33,783 nt of DNA, from the NCBI GenBank assembly GCA_934096535.1, contig CAKOMC010000012.1, forward strand, positions 1 to 33,783. The letters are read 5' to 3'. A program made the translations under genes and the position numbers. This document shows positions 22,178 to 30,535 of the stretch, in pieces. Under the pieces are notes generated by a model. The model was given only the letters and a program-made list of their open reading frames with translations, was not told the origin of the DNA and made no database searches. How positions within the stretch are numbered: position 1 is the stretch's first letter; each line of letters begins with the position of its first letter. Origin of the DNA: an uncultured Bacilli bacterium (lineage in GTDB: Bacteria; Bacillota_I; Bacilli_A; RF39; UBA660).

Positions 22178-22914
22178 TTAAAGTGAAAAGTGTTAAAGAT
22201 ATACCAAAATTAAAGGAGTTTAAAGTAGAAAGTACAAATAAATTGTATTTTCAAGAAAATGATTATATCGTAAAAATATTTTTAGATTGTTATCGTAGTT
22301 TAGACCAAAAAATTGGAAAAGATATATTTAAATTATTAGTTAAATTAAGAAAGTTAGAGGGTGAGAGTCAATTAATATTACCCCATGATATATATATGAC
22401 TGATAAGGCTATCTTGGGATATAATACAAAGTTTATAAACGCTTCTAATGTTAATTTTATAAGTAGAGAAACGAAGATAAAAGAGTTATTGGAGGCTTAT
22501 CAAAAGTTATTAGAAAGTATTAGACTATTGGCTAATAACAATATTAAATTAGTTGATATTCATTCTGGTAATATGCTTTATAAAAATGGTTATTTATATT
22601 TATTAGATTTTGATTTATCTAATATTGATAAAAATTATGATAGCGATAAATTATATATTGAGATGTCCTATAAAATTTGGCAAATAATTTTAAGAAGTAT
22701 TTTTAAATATTTAGGGGATTATAGTCTTTATGAAGTTTTAAATCACTTTCAATTAATAGATTTTAACCGAGGGGCTTTAGGATGTGGTATAATTAGTATT
22801 ACTGAGAGTTTAGAGGAGTTTTATTTTAGTTTACAAAAGTCTTTAAAGGTAGATGATAATACTACTCTTTTAGATATAGATATGGTTTTAAGGAGAATAA
22901 ATAATGGATATTAA
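22168..22914 (+). CDS. Kinase-fold paralogue 3 of the prfB operon
   Basis: 248 residues, starting MAIIKVKSVKDI. Key residues: K36 (YIVKIF), D130 and N135 (VDIHSGN), D147 (LLDFDL). Of the three copies, its catalytic loop DIHSGN is closest to that of ordinary small-molecule kinases (D-x-H-x-x-N) and to DIHLSN of the gene at 910. LPHDIYMTDKAILGY lies at 71-85. Both ends overlap neighbours: 10 bases with paralogue 2 and 11 bases with the prfB start. The set is thus physically locked to the RF2 gene, and ribosome flow through this gene should influence prfB initiation. Confidence 0.7.
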   Translation: MAIIKVKSVKDIPKLKEFKVESTNKLYFQENDYIVKIFLDCYRSLDQKIGKDIFKLLVKLRKLEGESQLILPHDIYMTDKAILGYNTKFINASNVNFISRETKIKELLEAYQKLLESIRLLANNNIKLVDIHSGNMLYKNGYLYLLDFDLSNIDKNYDSDKLYIEMSYKIWQIILRSIFKYLGDYSLYEVLNHFQLIDFNRGALGCGIISITESLEEFYFSLQKSLKVDDNTTLLDIDMVLRRINNGY

Positions 22915-23987
22915 TGAAAGATATAATGTGTTAGTAAATAAATTAAATGATATTGGGAGGTCACTTTGATGTTGATGCTAAAGACAAAAGAATAAAAGAA
23001 TTAGAAGATATTTTAAATCAACCTAATATCTGGAATGATAATGTTTATGCTAGTAAAGTTAATAATGAACTTATTAATTTAAAAAAAGAACTTAGTGATT
23101 TAAAGAGAGCTAGTAGTATTGTTTCTGGTTTAAAAGATTTAATGGAGTTAGTTAGTTTAGATGATAGCCTAAAAGATGATTTAGAAGCCGAGTTTTTAAC
23201 TGCCGAAAAGTTAGTAGAAGAATTAGAGATAGCGACTTTGCTTAATGGTCCTTATGATAACTTAAATTGTTTTTTAGAAATTCATCCCGGTGCTGGGGGG
23301 ACCGAGGCTATGGACTGGGCTTCAATGTTACTTAGAATGTATGAGAGATTTTGTGAGGCAAACGGATATAAATATGAGGTTATTGACTTTTTAAAAGGCG
23401 AGGAAGCAGGGGTAAAATCGGTAACTTTAAGAATTAGTGGGAATATGAGTTATGGATATTTTAAAGGCGAAAAAGGGGTCCATAGACTAGTAAGGATATC
23501 ACCATTTGATTCTAATAAAAGACGCCATACTTCCTTTGCTTCTGTTACAGTAGTGCCAGAATTTGATAAAGTAAGTGATATTGAAATTAAAGATGAAGAT
23601 TTAAAAATAGATGTATTTCATTCTAGTGGGGCTGGTGGTCAATCAGTAAATACTAGTGATTCGGCAGTTAGAATTACCCATTTGCCAACCAAAATAGTGG
23701 TATCTTGTCAAGTAGAAAGAAGTCAGCTACGCAATAAAGAAAGAGCCATGGAAATGCTAAAATCTAAATTGTATCAATTAGAAGTAGAAAAAAAAGAAGC
23801 CGAGTTAAATAAAGAAAAGGGAATTAGTGATAGCATTAATTTTGGCAGCCAAATTAGAAATTATGTTTTAGAACCTTATACTTTGGTAAAAGACTTAAGA
23901 AGCGGATATGAAACTAGTCAAGCCTTCAAAGTTCTAGATGGAGATATACTGGCTATTATGGAATCAGTATTAAAATTAAAAAAATAA
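22904..23987 (+). CDS. prfB: Peptide chain release factor 2 with programmed +1 frameshift
   Basis: The gene starts at ATG 22904 inside the end of the previous gene. The zero frame reads 21 codons (MDINERYNV...GRSL) and meets TGA at 22967-22969. A shift of one base at CTT-TGA enters the main frame (DVDAKDKR...), giving a 360-residue protein, the normal RF2 size. SPF at 199-201 reads UGA and UAA, and GGQ at 244-246 triggers peptide release. Starting instead at the GTG/ATT-like codons in the main frame near 22947 would lose the conserved N-terminal helix. Autoregulation: low RF2 slows UGA reading and favours the shift. No terminator is seen before the gene at 24067. Confidence 0.95.
22955..22970 (+). 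promoter_or_regulatory. prfB programmed frameshift site
   Basis: Internal ribosome-binding-like GGGAGGT (22955-22961), 2 bases, then slippery CTT (22964-22966), in-frame TGA (22967-22969) and T. Order and spacing match the conserved RF2 element, although the base after TGA is T rather than the common C. Confidence 0.9.
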
Positions 23988-24066
23988 AATTTTATAATTA
24001 AAACAGAATAAATGAAATAAAGGTTAAGTAGTAAATAAAAGGAAAGAAAAGAGAGATAATATTTAT

Positions 24067-25659
24067 ATGACAATAAAAAAACTAGGCAAGATGGGAGCGA
24101 TATTAGGACTTTGCCTTTCCATAACTATAGTTTCTTTTATAAATGGAAGAGAAAATCATTTAATTAAGGCTCAAGCGGAGACTATAGATAATACTAAGAG
24201 TGCCATTGATTTTATAAATCAAGTAAATGATATTACCGTGCCTTTAGATACTAAGACTTTATTAAGCGATAAAGAATTACAAGACTTAATAAAAATAGGT
24301 AAAATTAGTAATGTTTCTTGTGATTATAACTTTACGGGCAATAAAATAGATTTATATAACATTATAAATTTAAATAGTAAAATATATATTCAAGATAAAG
24401 AAAATTATTTATTAATTAGTGATATAGCTGATGATGAAATAAGAAAATATATAGAAAATACTATATTAGATATTATTAATAGATTACTTTTGGATAAGAG
24501 AAGAAAAGATGATGTTCATAAGTTATTATCTTTAAAAATATTAATAGGTGATTTTGAAGACCAAGAGCAACTGGGAGAATATTTTGAAAAAGATAATTTG
24601 ATAGTTATATCTTTAAATAATATATTAAAGAATGCTAATAACTTAGATGATTTATATATGAATTTATTTGATACAATTAATCATGAGTTTAATCATATGT
24701 TTGTAGTACCTTGCGAAGATAATAAATGTCATTATAAATTAAAAGGAGAAGTAGGAGTATCTTTTTTAAATGAGGCTGTTGCAACTTCCTATAACTATAA
24801 TATTTTAAAAAATAATTATCAACCAATTAATAAGAACTTTAATTATAGTTATAATAATTTAGAAGAAAGAAAGTATGAAAGCAAGTTGCTTTTATTAAGT
24901 TTTTTAGATAATGATAAGTCTATTGATGGATATTATGAGACTTTATTTAAAGGCGATATTTTAAAATTTTGTAACTATTTTAATGCTTATAGTGATAAAG
25001 AAATAGAAGATTTATTGAGTGTGCTATGGTTAATTGATGGAAGACTAGCAAGAAATAGTTATTGGAGTAGATTAATTAATAGTAATGATTTTAGTAAATT
25101 AAATGCTGTTAATATAAATGAATTTTTAACGGATAGTACTGATGGGATTATTGAAAGTTATATATTAAAAAATAGTGTTCTTCAGTTAATGCTTTATAAT
25201 AGGCAAAAAGAAGTATTAAGTTTAGATGATAATTTAATATTATATCATTTTATCTTAGTAAATATATTAGATAGTGCTAGTTTTGGTAATTATAATTATA
25301 CTACACATGAAGTTAGTTATACATTTTATAAAGAATTTTTACATAATTATAAATTGGTTGAAGAGATATATTTTAATTACTTAAGTTCTATATATAATCT
25401 TAGTTATGAAGATATAAAAGATTATTATGATAATAAAGATAAAGAAATTTGGTTAAGTAATATAAGTAGCTATGTTAAAGAATTTAAAGTAAGTGGTGAA
25501 GATGCTAGTGAAATAGCTAATTTAGTAAATAAGTTTCCTAAAATTAGAAATATAGTAAATGGTGGTACTTTTTTAAGTGATTTTAACTATAATAATTTAT
25601 TGATAGTTAAAGATGGCTTCATAAAGAATGATAGTGAATTTAGATTTGTTTTAAAATAA
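24067..25659 (+). CDS. Secreted HExxH protein, member A of a twin pair
   Basis: 530 residues. A positive start (MTIKKLGK) and hydrophobic helix (about 10-25) followed by small residues (AQAE near 35-38) indicate a signal peptide. HEFNH at 206-210 is a zincin motif, and E236 in FLNEAVATSY would be the third ligand, 26 residues after the last histidine. Two cysteines, C216 and C221, lie between and could form a disulfide. The helical C-terminal half (about 270-530) is shared with the next gene (FPKIRNIV matches FPKIQEII). I do not recognise the family. It follows prfB by 79 bases without an obvious terminator and may be partly co-transcribed. Enzyme activity is inferred from the motif only. Confidence 0.65.
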   Translation: MTIKKLGKMGAILGLCLSITIVSFINGRENHLIKAQAETIDNTKSAIDFINQVNDITVPLDTKTLLSDKELQDLIKIGKISNVSCDYNFTGNKIDLYNIINLNSKIYIQDKENYLLISDIADDEIRKYIENTILDIINRLLLDKRRKDDVHKLLSLKILIGDFEDQEQLGEYFEKDNLIVISLNNILKNANNLDDLYMNLFDTINHEFNHMFVVPCEDNKCHYKLKGEVGVSFLNEAVATSYNYNILKNNYQPINKNFNYSYNNLEERKYESKLLLLSFLDNDKSIDGYYETLFKGDILKFCNYFNAYSDKEIEDLLSVLWLIDGRLARNSYWSRLINSNDFSKLNAVNINEFLTDSTDGIIESYILKNSVLQLMLYNRQKEVLSLDDNLILYHFILVNILDSASFGNYNYTTHEVSYTFYKEFLHNYKLVEEIYFNYLSSIYNLSYEDIKDYYDNKDKEIWLSNISSYVKEFKVSGEDASEIANLVNKFPKIRNIVNGGTFLSDFNYNNLLIVKDGFIKNDSEFRFVLK

Positions 25660-25664
25660 TAAAC

Positions 25665-25692
25665 TTTACTTTTTTTAAAGATTGTGTATAAT
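25665..25692 (+). promoter_or_regulatory. Promoter of secreted HExxH member B
   Basis: TTTACT (25665-25670), 16-base spacer, consensus TATAAT (25687-25692). The GGGGG ribosome binding site follows at 25707-25711. Confidence 0.65.
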
Positions 25693-25716
25693 AGTAGGCA
25701 ATTACAGGGGGAAAAA

Positions 25717-27390
25717 GTGAAAAATATTAATAGAAGAATAGCATCTTTTCTATTATGTTTAACAGTTACCATAAATGCCTGCGGATGTAAACAAGATAAT
25801 AAAATTGATATGGTTAGTAAGGCTGATTCGAATAATAGAACAGAAGACTTAGAAGTTTTATTACAAGAAAATATAAAAAATTTAACGGATTTGGGAATTA
25901 CTGATGTTGTTAAATTAAATGATAAAGAAGTAGATGAACTTATTAATAGAGATAATATCGAGTGTGAAAAAGATTTTAATATTACTATTGATGAGTTGGT
26001 TGCTAAAATAAAAGTTAATTCTTTTAACTTGGCAAATGGACTAAAAGAATTAAATTATACTTCATTTTTTGATGAGGATTACTTTAATAATATAGAGATT
26101 ACTAATGAATATGGTTATTCTTTTAGTAAGGAAGATATTGCTTTAATAAAAGATGATATTTATAATGCTTTATATAGTTATTTAGGGTTTGTTTTAAGTA
26201 CTGGAACTAATGAAGATATCCATAGTTTTACAGAATTAAGTGTTATTTTTGTTCCGGATATCGCAAGCCATGATGAAGAAAATATTACATATGCTAGTTA
26301 TTCTTATAGTAATAATGTTATTGAAATATGTTTAAATAATATTTTAAATAGTAGTTATGATCTGAATAAAATATTGGCTAGGATTGATGAAACTGTTAAA
26401 CATGAACTTAGCCATGTAAGACAAAGTGCTTGTAGCGATAAGTTAGATAACGGTGGCGTTTTAAGGCTTGATTTCTTTAACGGATATAATCATAGTTTTT
26501 TAATAGAAGCAAGTGCAGAAAGTATTTTATATAATTTAGGGATAGAAGGCGGTTACGAATCTTTAAGTAAGGATTTTGCTTATACTTATGAATGTTATCG
26601 TAAATTAGAAAATAAATTGTTATTATGTTCTCTTTTTAATGACTATGGAATAGAAGATTATTATAAGGCTATTAATGATGAAGATATAGAGGCTTTATTT
26701 AGTTATTTGAGCGCTAATACTATTGAAGAAAAGAAAGAAATATTAAGTATTATATATACAATGGATGCTTTAGATTGCAGAAATAATTATATAATTAAGT
26801 TATTAGGTAGTAAAGATAATTATGATAAAAATGATATTTTTAAAGTAAATGATACATTTAGTAATTTACATTATATCTCTATATTTAAAATAGCTATAAG
26901 TAATTTAATTAAATATAATATAGATAATAATGATTTAAGTTTAGAAGATAATGTTTTATTATATTATTTAATTAGTAATCAGATTGCTGATGGAGCCTTC
27001 TTAGTAGATGATATAGATAATAATAATGAAACTTATTGTTATGATAAGTTTTGTAAACAATATAAAATAATACAAGATAGTTTCTTTAAGGCTTTAAGTA
27101 CTATTTACTATACTAAAGAAGAAGATATAGAAAAAATTTATGAAGAATATAAAAAGATAGATATAAAAGATATATTTACTAATATAAGTTCTGGTGTTTC
27201 TGAAGGGAATATAATTGATAATAATAGTTATTTATTTACTAATAAATTAAGTAAGTTATTAGAAAAATTTCCTAAAATTCAAGAGATTATTGGTAATAAT
27301 TATCTTTATACAGATATTAATGAAGATGATTCGCTAAAAATGTTAGATGATGTTTTAGCAGATAGATTATTAATAAAAAAAAGAAAATAA
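25717..27390 (+). CDS. Secreted HExxH protein, member B of a twin pair (probable lipoprotein)
   Basis: 557 residues from the GTG at 25717, chosen for the GGGGG site 5 bases upstream; starts further upstream would lie within the promoter. The N-terminus KNINRRIASFLLCLTVTINACGC is a lipoprotein-like signal with C22 (after INA) or C24 as the possible lipidated residue. HELSH at 229-233 and E264 in FLIEASAES repeat the zincin layout of member A, as do NVIEICLNNIL before it and the C-terminal helical region. Identity between the twins is modest, so the duplication is old. One member appears free or cleaved and the other lipid-anchored, which suggests different places of action. Family not recognised. 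Confidence 0.65.
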   Translation: MKNINRRIASFLLCLTVTINACGCKQDNKIDMVSKADSNNRTEDLEVLLQENIKNLTDLGITDVVKLNDKEVDELINRDNIECEKDFNITIDELVAKIKVNSFNLANGLKELNYTSFFDEDYFNNIEITNEYGYSFSKEDIALIKDDIYNALYSYLGFVLSTGTNEDIHSFTELSVIFVPDIASHDEENITYASYSYSNNVIEICLNNILNSSYDLNKILARIDETVKHELSHVRQSACSDKLDNGGVLRLDFFNGYNHSFLIEASAESILYNLGIEGGYESLSKDFAYTYECYRKLENKLLLCSLFNDYGIEDYYKAINDEDIEALFSYLSANTIEEKKEILSIIYTMDALDCRNNYIIKLLGSKDNYDKNDIFKVNDTFSNLHYISIFKIAISNLIKYNIDNNDLSLEDNVLLYYLISNQIADGAFLVDDIDNNNETYCYDKFCKQYKIIQDSFFKALSTIYYTKEEDIEKIYEEYKKIDIKDIFTNISSGVSEGNIIDNNSYLFTNKLSKLLEKFPKIQEIIGNNYLYTDINEDDSLKMLDDVLADRLLIKKRK

Positions 27391-27392
27391 AG

Positions 27393-27420
27393 AAAGAGCC
27401 GTTTTAAGACGACTTTTTTT
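27393..27420 (+). terminator. Terminator after secreted HExxH member B
   Basis: AAAGAGCCGT (27393-27402) pairs with ACG-A-CTTT on the right arm (27409-27418, one mismatch), loop TTTAAG, then a T run. Confidence 0.65.
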
Positions 27421-27423
27421 AAT

Positions 27424-27615
27424 TTATTTACTAGTTTTATCTTTGTCTTCTTTTTCCATATTATTAAGAGCATATTCACAGGCTAAGATAACAAATCTAC
27501 TAAAAGTTATATCTTGACCAACGATTGCTTTTTCAATTTTTTCAATAAGTTCTAAGGGAAAACGAATAGTTTTATTATCAGTTTCTCCTTTAGGTGATAT
27601 TTTAAACGCATTCAT
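27424..27615 (-). CDS. Small ribbon-helix-helix-like DNA-binding protein
   Basis: 63 residues. NKTIRFPLELIEKIEKAI followed by ITFSRFVILACEYALNNM fits a beta strand and two helices of the Arc/CopG (YlcI/YnfO-like) type, usually DNA-binding repressors or antitoxins. AGGAGT stands 5-6 bases before the ATG. No toxin-like partner lies next to it. The divergent neighbour at 27751, the glycine-rich surface protein gene, is 135 bases away, so the shared upstream region could be its operator. Function unproven. Confidence 0.6.
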   Translation of the reverse strand: MNAFKISPKGETDNKTIRFPLELIEKIEKAIVGQDITFSRFVILACEYALNNMEKEDKDKTSK

Positions 27616-27750
27616 AAGTAACTCCTAATAAGATTGTATTACATAAAGCATGGCAATTATAGATTGCATATTATAAGACAAAAAGCATTGCATAAATATT
27701 GATTTTATTTTGTTAATATTATACTGAGACATAATAAGGATAGATGTGTT

Positions 27751-29145
27751 ATGAAAAAAAGTGTAATATTTATAAGTATAAGTTTAGGATTAATAATATT
27801 GTTGGGTATAGGGGTATCTTATTCGATGTGGAATATATCGGTTAGTCAGGATACTACTAATATGGCCGAATCTAAATGTTTTGATTTATCTATAAGTAAT
27901 CAAGAGAATAGTATTAATTTAGATAATGCTTATCCGATAAGTAATGATAAAGGTAAAAGTTTAACCCCATATACTTTTACTGTTACTAATACTTGCGATA
28001 TTACGGCTGAGTATTCAGTTAATTTAGAGGTCTTAAAAGATTCTACTTTACCTAGTAAATTTATTGATGTTATGTTTGAAGCTAATATAAATTTACTTAG
28101 TAGTTATGATACTACTGATAAAATAAATACTACTAGTATAGAAAGTAGGAAACTTACTACAGGTATTTTAAAATCTCAGGAAAGTAAAGATTATTCTTTA
28201 AGATTATGGCTAGATTATAATACAACTTTAGAAGATTTAAATAACGAGATTAAATCTTTTAAATCTAAGATAATAATAGTTGGTAAACCCATAAATTATA
28301 CTGGAGATACTGTATTTAATTTTGATTACACTGGTTCTGAACAAACCTTTATTGCTCCAGTATCAGGGACATATAAATTAGAAACCTGGGGAGCCCAAGG
28401 TGGGAAAACAATAAATGATGGAATTTATCTGGATGCTGGTGGTTTTGGCGGATATTCAAGTGGATTTATAAGTTTGAATGAATATGGAATGTTATATGCA
28501 TATATTGGTGGACATGGTTCTGATGGAAAATTAAAAGTAAATGATAGTTTAGGTGGATACAACGGCGGTGGTAGTGGTCATTGGGATAAAAGAGATAACG
28601 AGGCCAGTGGTGGCGGTGGTGGTGCAACACATATTGCAACAAAATCAGGCTTGCTCAGTAGTTTAGAAAATTATAAAAATGATATTTTGGTAGTGTCTGG
28701 CGGTGGCGGCGGAGGAGCGGTTTTGAAATTTATTTCTGGCAATGGTGGCGGTTTTAAAGGAACAGTAGGATATAGAAGTGAGACTTTATATAGCCAAAGT
28801 GCTACTCAATTAGATGGTTACAAATTTGGACAAGGCGGTGATGGCTCTGATAGTTATGGTACCCCAGGCGGAGGCGGAGGTGGTGGTTACTACGGCGGCT
28901 TTGGTGGATATATTGAAAATAAAAATGATTTTTCGATTGATGCAATTCCAGGTGCTGGTGGCTCTGGATATATAGGCAATCCTCTTTTAAAAGATAAAGT
29001 TATGTATTGTTATAACTGTGAAGAATCCAATGAAGAAAGTACTAAAACTATATCGACTACTTGTAATGAAGAAACGCCAACAAGTAACTGTGCTAAAAAA
29101 GGAAATGGTTATGCTAGAATAACTTTGGTGAGTATAGATGAATAA
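27751..29145 (+). CDS. Glycine-rich-domain surface protein
   Basis: 464 residues. A signal anchor (about 4-24) is followed by YSMWNISVSQDTTN, as seen in TasA/camelysin-like surface proteins, and a beta-rich domain to about 185. Next comes FDYTGSEQTFIAPVSGTYKL with ETWGAQGG, which opens the glycine-rich domain known from Firmicutes surface proteins and from animal ALK receptors. Runs such as GGGGGATH, SGGGGGGAV and GGGGGGGYYGGFGGY fill residues about 205-400. A cysteine cluster (CYNC, CNEE, CAKK) near the end may form disulfides. No sortase motif is seen. Likely an adhesin or fibre-like structural protein at the cell surface. TTGATT (27699-27704) and TATACT (27720-27725) are a possible promoter with a short 15-base spacer. 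Confidence 0.78.
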   Translation: MKKSVIFISISLGLIILLGIGVSYSMWNISVSQDTTNMAESKCFDLSISNQENSINLDNAYPISNDKGKSLTPYTFTVTNTCDITAEYSVNLEVLKDSTLPSKFIDVMFEANINLLSSYDTTDKINTTSIESRKLTTGILKSQESKDYSLRLWLDYNTTLEDLNNEIKSFKSKIIIVGKPINYTGDTVFNFDYTGSEQTFIAPVSGTYKLETWGAQGGKTINDGIYLDAGGFGGYSSGFISLNEYGMLYAYIGGHGSDGKLKVNDSLGGYNGGGSGHWDKRDNEASGGGGGATHIATKSGLLSSLENYKNDILVVSGGGGGGAVLKFISGNGGGFKGTVGYRSETLYSQSATQLDGYKFGQGGDGSDSYGTPGGGGGGGYYGGFGGYIENKNDFSIDAIPGAGGSGYIGNPLLKDKVMYCYNCEESNEESTKTISTTCNEETPTSNCAKKGNGYARITLVSIDE

Positions 29146-29197
29146 AACTCTATTATGCAAAATCTAAAAAAATCAAAAATTGCGTAATAGAGTTTTT
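29144..29197. terminator. Long bidirectional terminator
   Basis: A 17-bp stem with one mismatch: arms 29144-29160 and 29180-29196, AAAA at one side and TTTT at the other. It serves the surface protein gene and the convergent minus-strand gene. Confidence 0.85.
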
Positions 29198-29200
29198 AAA

Positions 29201-29467
29201 TTAATTTTGGTTGTTGTTTATCTCGCTTTGAATAACTAATATCTCATTGACAGGTAGACTAACTATATTAGAAATTTGTTCTAAAGTAAGATTTATTTTA
29301 GTTGCATTTTTTATGATTTCCTTTGCTTTTTTGAGTTCGCCTTTAATTTGACCTTTTATCTCACCATTAAGTTCGCCATTTTTATAGTATTCTTTCATTT
29401 CAGAATTATAAATCCTTTCTTTTTCTTCTTGTTCATCAACATACATTAAATATTCTAAACTTTCCAT
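29201..29467 (-). CDS. C-terminal remnant of a PD-(D/E)XK (Rpn/PDDEXK_2-type) protein
   Basis: 88 residues. LEYLMYVDEQEEKERIYNSE followed by a repeat-like GELNGEIKGQIKGELKKAKEI helix and LTLEQISNIVSLPVNEI matches the C-terminal tail of Rpn-like recombination-promoting nuclease / putative transposase proteins, which end in charged GxxxG-rich helices and a short helix-turn-helix-like segment. The N-terminal nuclease domain with its catalytic acidic residues is missing. An AAGGAG site lies right before the ATG, so the fragment may still be translated; internal deletion or a genuine short form are both possible. The intergenic G-quadruplex motif stands 59 bases upstream. Confidence 0.6.
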   Translation of the reverse strand: MESLEYLMYVDEQEEKERIYNSEMKEYYKNGELNGEIKGQIKGELKKAKEIIKNATKINLTLEQISNIVSLPVNEILVIQSEINNNQN

Positions 29468-29525
29468 ATAATAAAGCTCCTTGTATATCTATTATATAAT
29501 AAATTATATCTAAATAATACATTTA

Positions 29526-29540
29526 GGGTGGGAGGGTGGG
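29526..29540 (+). repeat. Perfect G-quadruplex motif, copy 2
   Basis: GGGTGGGAGGGTGGG, identical to 3424-3438, here followed by one more G. It lies between the minus-strand remnant gene and the YitT-family gene, again in a divergent intergenic region and on the plus strand. Confidence 0.85.
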
Positions 29541-29623
29541 GAGTTTAACTAAATTATATAATCCTTTAAAAAATACTCTATATTTGATACAATTTAAGTA
29601 GTAAATAATAAAGGAATGGTTAT

Positions 29624-30493
29624 ATGAAAAAATGGATAAAATTTATATTAGGAATAACTATAGTAGCATTTTCTTTTAACTTATTTTGTGTACCAGATAA
29701 CCTAGCCTCTACCGGAATTGGCGGTCTTTCTATAGTAATTAATAATTTTATTAAGATAGATACTTCTTTATTTGTTGGAGTAGTTAATATTTTCTTAATT
29801 ATCTTATCTTTTATATTTTTAGGTAAAGATGATACTTATAAAACTATTTTAGGAGCACTTATTTATCCCGTTATGTTAAAGTTAACTAGTTATATAACTG
29901 GTTTAATTGATTTAAGTAGTGTTGATTTATTAATAAAGTCTATTATTGGTGGAATTATTAATGGTGTTGGTCTAGGGCTGGTTTTTAAAACAGGGTATAC
30001 AACTGGGGGCACTGATATAGTAGAATCTATTTTAGGTAAATATTTAAAAATTTCAATGGATAAAGCAATTATTATGGTAGATGGCGCAGTTGTTGTTTTA
30101 ACGGGGTTAGTATTTGGCGTAGAACATTTAATATATGCCTTTGTAATATTAATCTTCCAAAGTATATATTCTAATCAATTTATGCTAGGAATTAAAGAAG
30201 ATAAAATACTTTATATAAATTCTCGCAAAAATAAAGAAATAAGAAAGTTTTTAAGTGAAACTTATAATTATGGAATTACGATATTAAAAGGTAGAGGCGG
30301 ATATAGTAATAGAAGTAATGATATATTAGTAGTATCTATTAAAAGTAAGTTTTATTTAGAAATTAAAGAAGTAATATTACTTATTGATAATAAAGCCTTT
30401 ATTACTGTGTGTGATTCTTATGAAACGGTTTATGTTAATAAGGAAGAACGAAAGAATAAGAAAAAAAGTGATTTTAATTTAGAGGTTAATTAA
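29624..30493 (+). CDS. YitT-family membrane protein
   Basis: 289 residues. About five or six membrane helices (to about 185) include FNLFCVPDNLASTGIGGLS and the glycine-rich FKTGYTTGGTDIVESIL, both hallmarks of the YitT (DUF161) family. A soluble C-terminal DUF2179 domain (about 190-270: GITILKGRGGYS ... VCDSYETVYVN) follows. The family is widespread in Firmicutes; its transported substrate or role is not settled. A lysine-rich tail ends the protein. AAGGAATGG precedes the ATG. The upstream region holds the G-quadruplex motif about 84 bases before the start, and a terminator follows directly. Confidence 0.9.
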   Translation: MKKWIKFILGITIVAFSFNLFCVPDNLASTGIGGLSIVINNFIKIDTSLFVGVVNIFLIILSFIFLGKDDTYKTILGALIYPVMLKLTSYITGLIDLSSVDLLIKSIIGGIINGVGLGLVFKTGYTTGGTDIVESILGKYLKISMDKAIIMVDGAVVVLTGLVFGVEHLIYAFVILIFQSIYSNQFMLGIKEDKILYINSRKNKEIRKFLSETYNYGITILKGRGGYSNRSNDILVVSIKSKFYLEIKEVILLIDNKAFITVCDSYETVYVNKEERKNKKKSDFNLEVN

Positions 30494-30494
30494 A

Positions 30495-30526
30495 AAAAAT
30501 TCACTAAGGGATTAGTGGATTTTTTT
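30495..30526 (+). terminator. Terminator after the YitT-family gene
   Basis: TTCACTAA (30500-30507) pairs with TTAGTGGA (30512-30519, one G-U pair), loop GGGA, extended by A and T runs on both sides, so it may also serve the convergent gene. Confidence 0.75.
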
Positions 30527-30535
30527 ATTGAAAAT

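Noticed and set aside
22904..22969. A 21-codon upstream open frame before the RF2 main frame, as a leader peptide
   Set aside because: It joins the main frame at the conserved CTT-TGA shift site with a G-rich site upstream and encodes the normal RF2 N-terminus, so it is part of prfB.
28430..28920. G-rich repeats in the glycine-rich gene as further G-quadruplex elements
   Set aside because: They are GGN codons for glycine runs with irregular spacing, explained by the protein sequence.
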